DNA from: Phycomyces nitens
Lineage: Eukaryota > Mucoromycota > Mucoromycetes > Mucorales > Phycomycetaceae
Assembly (NCBI GenBank): GCA_022702545.1
Contig: JAHRBC010000004.1
Span: 2,914,001 to 2,978,000, forward strand
Direction of reading: 5' to 3'
Length of the DNA stretch: 64,000 bases
The first letter of the stretch is position 1. Every line of letters begins with the position of its first letter. The translations under genes and the position numbers were made by a program. This document shows positions 57,316-64,000 of this stretch, one piece after another. The notes beneath the pieces are model-generated. The model was given only the letters and a program-made list of their open reading frames with translations. It was not told the origin of the DNA and ran no database searches.

Positions 57316-60300
57316 TGGATAATGGAGCTTGGAGGAATGGTTCAATTTAAAGTGAGAATAGAAAAAGTGGCTGAAAAATAATAGCAAAAATAATAAAGAA
57401 AGAAAGGCGGGTTGAAGTGCATGGGCATCTAAAGGCCAATGCTGTGTATGTGTCTGTCTGTTTGTGTCTGTGTGTGTGTGTGTGTATAGATGGGTTGGGT
57501 GGGTTTGTGCGGGTGTGGGTGATGTGATTTAAAGATCTTTTTTGACTAAAAAGGGAAGGTGTGCATAAATCAATGGTCGTTGGTGAAAGAAACTAGCCAA
57601 TGATAAGGCGGATTTTATTTCCAGTCGCAAAAATGGCAGCATTCTTGGTGTGATATTAACAGTACTTGGATCTCATTTGACAATTGTTACAGGACTGTTG
57701 GTTTCTACCCATTCTCGGAGGAACACCCCGACAATCTTACCTTTTATGTCAATGCCTTGTTAAAGTATTTAGTCACAAATTACTTTTAGTATATAGACAC
57801 TAAAATGACGACACCGCTTCTGTAGCTCTCTCTCTCTTTTCTTTTTTACACATGGAAATATATAGACAGCCTTTTATTGACTTTGCACTGATTTATCCTA
57901 GACTACCAAAAGATACACAAAATAAAATGGATTTACCAAAGAGTGGTCCCTGTACCCTTTCTGTATTTTCAATCGCATATGTTTATGCTCATAAAATAAA
58001 GCCCAGCTTATACTCCATATGAGAAGTTTTCCAACACATGAACTTGAAAGAGGAAAAGAACAAATAAAAATCTAGGGAAAATTACAGCCGTTCTGCTAAG
58101 CGTTAGGGCATCCCCTCCTTCCCCACCCCCTCCCTCGAAAATCTTGGCGCAAAAAAAAAAGTTAGAATTTGTGTATTTTCTAAAAACCTAGTCGTGTAAC
58201 AATCCCAGAGATTCTCGTTTGAATATTCTTTGATATTTATCCCTATACGAGTGGATTGTTTCTTATGGGTCTGTAGAGATAGAAGCACTAGGTCACTCTT
58301 GTTTTGGAAGTATAATATTGCCTTGGTCCATGTGGTAGTCTTATGGTTACCTGTCCTCTAAACCTCCTGAGAAATCAGAGAATAAAGCAAGCCTTGAAAG
58401 GGATGTCCTTTGGAAGAACCAATAATTGTGTACAACACAAATTAAATATATATAAATATATATATATAACTAGGACTTGTTGCTATAAAGATCATTCCAC
58501 TTTGGATAGAAAGCCAACTCGGATAATCAATCGGATGAGATTCGGCCAATCTCGATTATCCAAACAATGGGAATATCATCAAGCCTGTATGTTATCCATC
58601 AATGCTGGCTGTTATTTATAGATAGGAGCCATTTTCTTGTTATATATATATATATATATACTGCCAATAATTACTAATCCCAAGCATCTTGTTGCAAAAT
58701 CACCATTACATAATTCTGTACCATAAAAGCTGTATCACTTTAAACAAATCTGTATTCTTTATACCCAAAACTCGCTTATAACCATCAGAGTAAACCATAG
58801 GTGGTTTACTCATCAGCTCAAGACAATGTTCCAGGCAACAAAACCCAATACTAAGTGTACCGGGGACACTGGAATCCTGAAATCCTGAAATCCTGAAATC
58901 TGTCATTCTTATACCATTATATGGTACCACAAACCTAAAAGTGAGATACCCATTGACAGCCACACGACATACACACAATAGGAATCACTATGCTAAAAAC
59001 TATCATTCATCAAAATGCTTGCTATTCTATCAGCCTTTTCTTTTTAAAAAAAATCCAATAGACATTGCATGCTAGAATTATTATTAGAAAAAATGGTAGC
59101 CTGCTACGAGTATTTCCAATATATTTTTTCCAATAATATTGTGAGATTTTACAGATGAATATAAATCGACATTTCCTCCCTAGTGACCCAGATTAAACCC
59201 GTCAAATAGCCATGATTTTAATGCATACTGGAAATTAGTCCTGCCAACATATACAACATGGCATAAAGCATAATGTATACTAAATGTATCGAATAAAAAA
59301 GTAGTGATCGCATTGTTATCCGTTTACATGTTTAATCTCGAGTATATTTTGCAATCTAAAAATCTTGATATTTGATGTTTATTATGGACTATCTAAAACA
59401 ACAATGTCCAAGAACGTGTGTTGTTGAAATTAGGTGGTTCTAGAAGCTACCTTGATGGCATGGTCTTTAAGGAGCAGGACCTGAAAAAATACAAGGTGTA
59501 TACTTATAATCAGGGGAAATATGCATTATCGATTTGGCAAGAAAAATAAAAGACCCCCTTTTTTAAAAAAAAATTGGTGATCTTGTCAAATTTTCAAAAT
59601 ATAAAATAAAATATATTAATGCTTCTAGTAATTATCTTTTATTATAAACATACCAAACTATACTCGATTCCAATACATCATTCGGCTCGATTTAGCTCTT
59701 GACTTGTGGATAGGAGATGTCAAATAAGCAAATAACGTACTAAATTATACATCACTCGAAAAAAAAGCAACCATTGTGCCAAAGAAAAGGACAAGAAAGA
59801 GACTGCTTGGGATATATAAAGTACACAGTCAAGAAAACTATAACAATTTACTAATGTTTTTTTGTGGTATAAAAATGTGGTATGGATTACAAGACATAAT
59901 TAAAGAAAAAGGGTAGAGAACTATTGAATTGAGTGCATACTTGGTGTGGACAGACTGAAAGGTTCAAATGACTCTAATTGGATAGTCTTCTTCCATTGCC
60001 AATTTTATCTAAAAGATTATGCTTTTGATGGGAGAGATGGTATAATGAGCGGTTGATTATAATTATTATATATTTGGACCAAGTTTATAACTCTTTAGAA
60101 TCCTTCATCTTTGATTATTCTTTTCAGTCTCACGCAAAGTAAATTCAACAATTTTATCAAATTATAAAGGTATAAATAACCAAAGTCAATAAATAGACTC
60201 AACAAGAAAAATAAAATTCTGTCAGCTTGGCTGTATTTCTTTTCATGAACCCTTTTTTTAAGAATTACAGTTGTTTAAAGCTCAATCGCTGGAACGGAAT

Positions 60301-61090
60301 GAGAACCGCAATATGTTTTGCAACTTATGACACTTGTAGTCAATGTCTATACCCTTGTATTGCATACATTTGCCCTTTTTTTTGTACCTGATTAACCTGT
60401 GGTGTCAGTAAATCAATAACGGAGCAAGCCACACCATTACGCATTAATCAATTGTAAAATTTTGGTTGTCAATACTTTTTGCACTCTTTACACATCACAA
60501 TCTACATATTAAAATCACTTTTTAAACCGTTTTTTTCCCTTGTTAACTAAAAATTCCCCAAAACAAAGTGAATTAAGAATACATTTTAAATCAGCAAAGA
60601 CTCTAAACCAATATACCTTGTATAAATCTTGCTAACAAAAGGTTAATCCAGCTCGAGCAAACTGGCAACATTATATTTAGTTCATCGCCAAAACCGATAC
60701 ATCTATACCATTCCAGAAATTTCCCATATCCAGTTACCAATGTCGACAAAAGTGATTCCCCTGTACCTTGCGCAGCATGAAACCATCGTCAATGTTATTG
60801 TAGCGTTTGAATGTGTTGTTCATTATCCGGCGACGTTGAGCGACGAAGAACTGTCTTGCGTGATTGATCCGAGGATCAGAAATAAGAGGAAATTAGTAAT
60901 GAGCCATTACAATTATAAAAAGTCTTTTCTTTTTTCTATCTCATTAGTTAATGAAATGAATTTGCCACTGGGGTAGATAGATCGTTCTTATACTTTATTT
61001 ATTTTCAAATATTCTTTTCGCTCTCATGGGTGACCTACATTCCTACAGGTATCAGGTCTTGACACACCTACAGAAATAAACAAAAATACT
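57316..61090. other. 3.8 kb AT-rich intergenic DNA
   Basis: No gene recognised. It has a (GT)n run at about 57467-57486, (TA)n near 58450 and 58640, and a triple AATCCTGA tandem at 58873-58896. ORFs at 58343, 58706 and 60740 have no domain support. Confidence 0.55.
58873..58900. repeat. Three-copy 8 bp tandem repeat
   Basis: AATCCTGA occurs three times in a row, then a partial fourth copy (AATC). Confidence 0.85.
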
Positions 61091-61104
61091 TTTACCTGGA
61101 GTAA

Positions 61105-61160
61105 ATATTGGTAGGGAACTTGTAGATACTGTAAGAGTGTTATTTATTAAATAAAAAATA
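61105..61160. repeat. Dispersed repeat, second copy at about 10876
   Basis: Shares TTGTAGATACTGT and the following TTATTTATT with the copy near 10876-10922. About 80% of 46 positions match by eye. It could be the end of an unknown transposon family. Confidence 0.55.
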
Positions 61161-61164
61161 CAAG

Positions 61165-61235
61165 CTTCGCTCCCCACCTCCTCGGAGGGTCTCCCATACC
61201 CTTCTCTGTTGGGGTGGCCCCATCACCCTATGTTT
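61165..61235 (-). other. GC-rich hairpin-forming segment
   Basis: A short GC-rich island in AT-rich DNA. On the minus strand it includes CCTCCGAGGAGG (a palindrome) and GGGGCCACCCC. It lies just downstream of the helicase relic on the same strand, where a Helitron 3' hairpin would sit, but a clear CTRR end was not found. Confidence 0.35.
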
Positions 61236-61329
61236 ATGAACGAATATTGTCTTAATACCGGGTGGTAAGCATTACTACTTTGTACTATATAAGTTTAATA
61301 TAATTTCAGCTGTTTTCCTTAGTCGTTGA

Positions 61330-62243
61330 CGTCACTTATATCTGTAATATTAGAAAGGGCATAGTTACTATATGTGTATAGCTGGTAATATAATATATAT
61401 ATATATATATATATGTTAAATGAACAAAGGATAAATTGAATCATAGAAAGGTATAGTCCAACAATATCCAATGTTTGATCCTGATACTTGATGATGGTTA
61501 TGGCAAAGGCAAAGCGGATAGGAAATTGACATCTTTGGAATTCGATCAAAGTATTTGATCCAGAAGGATTGGGCTTGATCTTTGAGGTGATAACGTGTTT
61601 TCCAGTACTGGACCCAGTGAAAATCATAGCCTTGATGACACATCTGCCGAGATAGTTGCATATAAGGCGAGTACCGTTACACATCTCATTCTTTGCACCA
61701 AGGTTTCTTAATACCATAACTGAGATCTTGATTCTCTGGGAATGACAGGAAAAACCTGACAAAGGTCACCACTAAAGACAAACAATTTTCCTCCAAATGG
61801 GACATGCTCAACCAAAGGGGTTCACAGCCTTCATGATATCCTGGAGAAATTGGCTTACTGAATTGAAGCCATCTTTGCTAATTATGGATGCTTCATCTCA
61901 AATAGCCAACTCGGTTGCTCTGATAATTTGACCAATTTGCGAATTGGCAGAAATTGAACAAATGGAATGAGAATCAACTTCAATTGGTATCTTAAACCTT
62001 GAACGTGCTGTTTGTCTACTATCCAAAAAAAAAGGTATCAATTCGGCTGGTTGCAATAGAAAGAGTGGGCTTTCCGGTCTGGGGCACTTTCTGGGACAAG
62101 GCATTAAAGACAAATGTCTTTCCTGTGGCTTTTGGGCCATCGACAAAAAAAAAGAGCCTTGATGCGAGTTGGGAGGCATCAACAGTTTTCAGTATAATGT
62201 CATATACTATTGATATACTTGTGTTTTCAATTTTCTTTTCCAA
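61330..62243 (-). pseudogene. Pif1-like (Helitron-type) helicase, decayed
   Basis: Minus-strand blocks in order: VDGPKATGKTF (Walker A, with the usual GG changed to KA), SRFKIPIEVDSHS, and near the end QFPIRFAFAITI and QTLDIVGLYLS (Pif1 motifs V-VI). The pieces lie in different frames with stops between, for example at 61914 and 61739. The rep/endonuclease part of a Helitron was not seen. It could also be a captured cellular Pif1 fragment. Confidence 0.75.
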
Positions 62244-62289
62244 ACTACATAAATTTGCAATGTCGAGAAGACGTAAATTCGAACTTTAA

Positions 62290-62470
62290 ATGTTCTCGAG
62301 TGGCTATCAAAAGGTCCTGACTTGAACCCACTCCCAAACATCTGAAATAGATCGGAGGTCAATATACAATCAAGTTATATCAGATTTACATCACTAAAGC
62401 AACCGAAAAATGCTTTGAAAAAAATAGTGAATAGTTATAAGAGAGTATGGGATAAATCTTGTTTTTCATG
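62290..62470 (+). pseudogene. Tc1/mariner transposase C-terminal fragment
   Basis: A plus-strand frame reads VLEWLSKGPDLNP, the conserved block before the third catalytic residue, but the following residues (LPNI-stop) have lost it. A helical tail with RVWDKS follows. It lies 50 bp from the helicase relic and is distinct from the relic at 29.9-30.8 kb. Confidence 0.7.
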
Positions 62471-64000
62471 GGTAATATAAGAGTAGATATCCTATATTAA
62501 ATAAATGTTTTGATATTACTATATAGACTATACAAAACATAGTATATGCTTGTAGACCTTTGGACTGGATTAGCTGTATATATTAAGAGTAAGATTAATC
62601 CAATGACATACTTTTCATTTACACATCTTGATGGAGCTTACAAACTCTCGATACTTTTATACCAGCCATGTACTTGGTTAGATAAGTACTAGATACATAT
62701 TCTATGTATGCATTGAGTTGATTATTTTTTTTGTTTTATTAAAGGTTTTTATCTACTCTGACGTCCAAGTATCGCTTTTATACCTAGAATGTATTTGACA
62801 AAATGTGTGTATTTGGGTTACAAAAGCAATTCTAAAACAATGCATAGATATGAATCTGATTATATTGTTTCAGGAATCTAACTGGTGGTTTCTAACCCAT
62901 AACAGAAGCTCTTTGATTCAAGGTATACTACAAAATTGCAGCTATGGTATAGTTGAAATAACAAGTCTTTGTATTCACAAAAAAAATAGCTAATAAAGGA
63001 TATTCTAACAAAAGTAGCTTTCTGGGTCTTTATTATTACCAACTCTGGTAATACAATTTATTTGAAAAAGTGCGATATTAATTTGGCAAAATTGTTTAAA
63101 TATTTTCTTTTCAATAATAATAATAAAAATGCAAATTCCGTGCTGCTTTGACTTTTAGTCGTATTACACGTATTTCCTAAACTTATTGGAAAGCCTGTTG
63201 GCAATCTATGTATCTTTTCTTGTAGATTCTTGCATAAATAATGTCAAATATAGGTCTCTGCAGCCCACTTTGTCCAAATTGATCTGCTTGTACAAATATT
63301 GAAACGAGTAAAATATTAAATGTCATTCCTAAAATGAATTTTTTTTGACAATCTTCTCAAAAGGTCAAATTGTACCACAGATTCTATCTTGGTGTCTACG
63401 CCGGACTCAATGGCAAATTTGGTAATACTTTTCACTGTATGCTGTTCAATAGCATGGAGTATTCCAATTCCAAGCTTGTGCTGAGCATAGTCTGGACATT
63501 TCTACAGTACCTTTGGCTGTTTCATTGGTGTGTATTATTAAAGGGTTTTCAAGACAATAATAATAATATAATCTTGGCGGTTCTAAATAGAGTTTAGCAT
63601 TTTAATACATCGTGTCTAATACCTTTGATATTATAGGCTTGATAAATAGCTCTTATGATTGACAATAAGACTATTGCATCATGTATGAGTCTTGTCACAA
63701 AAAAATATATTTTCGAGACCTCAAGGTTGGTTTCAAAAAATAAAGGAAGTCAAAATGATATCTAGTAATGTTAAAAAAAAAAAGGGAATGGCTACGGATA
63801 TATTTGACTATATTTCAAGTAGAATCCGTAAAATTGCCTCTACTGGAAATAAGGAACTTGAAGTATAAAAAAGTAATCAAGAAAGGAATATCTAAATATT
63901 TCAAAGCTATTTTAAGGATATGGCTTCTATCGATAAGATATATCATTTATAGATGGAATCCATTTCTATTGATAGAATACCTATGTCTTTATAATTAGAA
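62471..64000. other. AT-rich DNA, no gene recognised
   Basis: Short frames only (for example 62805-62993 and 63370-63597), without domain motifs. No RNA gene was recognised. Confidence 0.5.

Noticed and set aside
58706..58978. 90-codon ORF with protein-like composition
   Set aside because: Part of it is the AATCCTGA tandem repeat; no homology recognised and no supporting splice or promoter signals.
60740..60976. 78-codon ORF, GC-richer at its start
   Set aside because: The first 45 codons look somewhat protein-like, but no family, promoter or continuation was found. It could be a transposon fragment.

Overview
This is fungal nuclear DNA, most likely from an early-diverging fungus (Mucoromycota, Mucorales-like). 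The evidence is: short 45-80 bp GT-AG introns with CTAAC-type branch sites, very AT-rich intergenic DNA full of A/T homopolymers and microsatellites, a P450 with a CYP509-like look, and fungal versions of housekeeping genes (EMC2, PAS kinase, PP2A B'', USP7-type deubiquitinase, acyl-CoA synthetase). The assignment to order is inference. No rRNA, tRNA, CRISPR array or bacterial operon was seen.

Layout. 1-3.6 kb is AT-rich and empty. 3.7-5.6 kb holds an acidic orphan protein on one exon. 5.6-10.2 kb is an unusual GC-richer tract with little open reading frame. It carries several perfect inverted repeats, a doubtful spliced gene, a cluster of consensus introns, three copies of a 148 bp intron+exon unit, and a 24 bp minisatellite. 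11.1-28.2 kb is a transposon island. It has a truncated Ty3/gypsy element, then a large inverted repeat (two arms of about 2.8 kb) with an LTR in its central spacer, then a second Ty3/gypsy chromovirus copy with both LTRs, whose 5' LTR is broken by a 320 bp MITE. A dead Tc1/mariner transposase lies at 29.9-30.8 kb.

31.4-57.3 kb is the gene-rich part: PXA-domain protein, cytochrome P450, long-chain acyl-CoA synthetase, isopentenyl phosphate kinase, EMC2, PAS-domain kinase, PP2A B''/PR72-type subunit and a USP7/Ubp15-type deubiquitinase. I threaded their exons by splice phase and family homology. P450 and acyl-CoA synthetase converge, isopentenyl phosphate kinase and EMC2 converge 66 bp apart, and PP2A B'' and the deubiquitinase converge 169 bp apart. 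P450, acyl-CoA synthetase and isopentenyl phosphate kinase are all lipid or isoprenoid enzymes, but nothing shows co-regulation. 57.3-64 kb is AT-rich again, with a decayed Pif1-like (Helitron-type) helicase and a Tc1 fragment.

The strongest observations are: a 6-nt micro-exon in the acyl-CoA synthetase gene that restores a conserved motif; the large palindrome with three LTRs in alternating orientation; tandem 59 bp intron + 89 bp exon units; two Ty3 copies that share three stop codons but diverge steeply towards gag; an Asp-to-Ala change at an integrase catalytic position; and a USP7-like enzyme that stops right after its catalytic domain.
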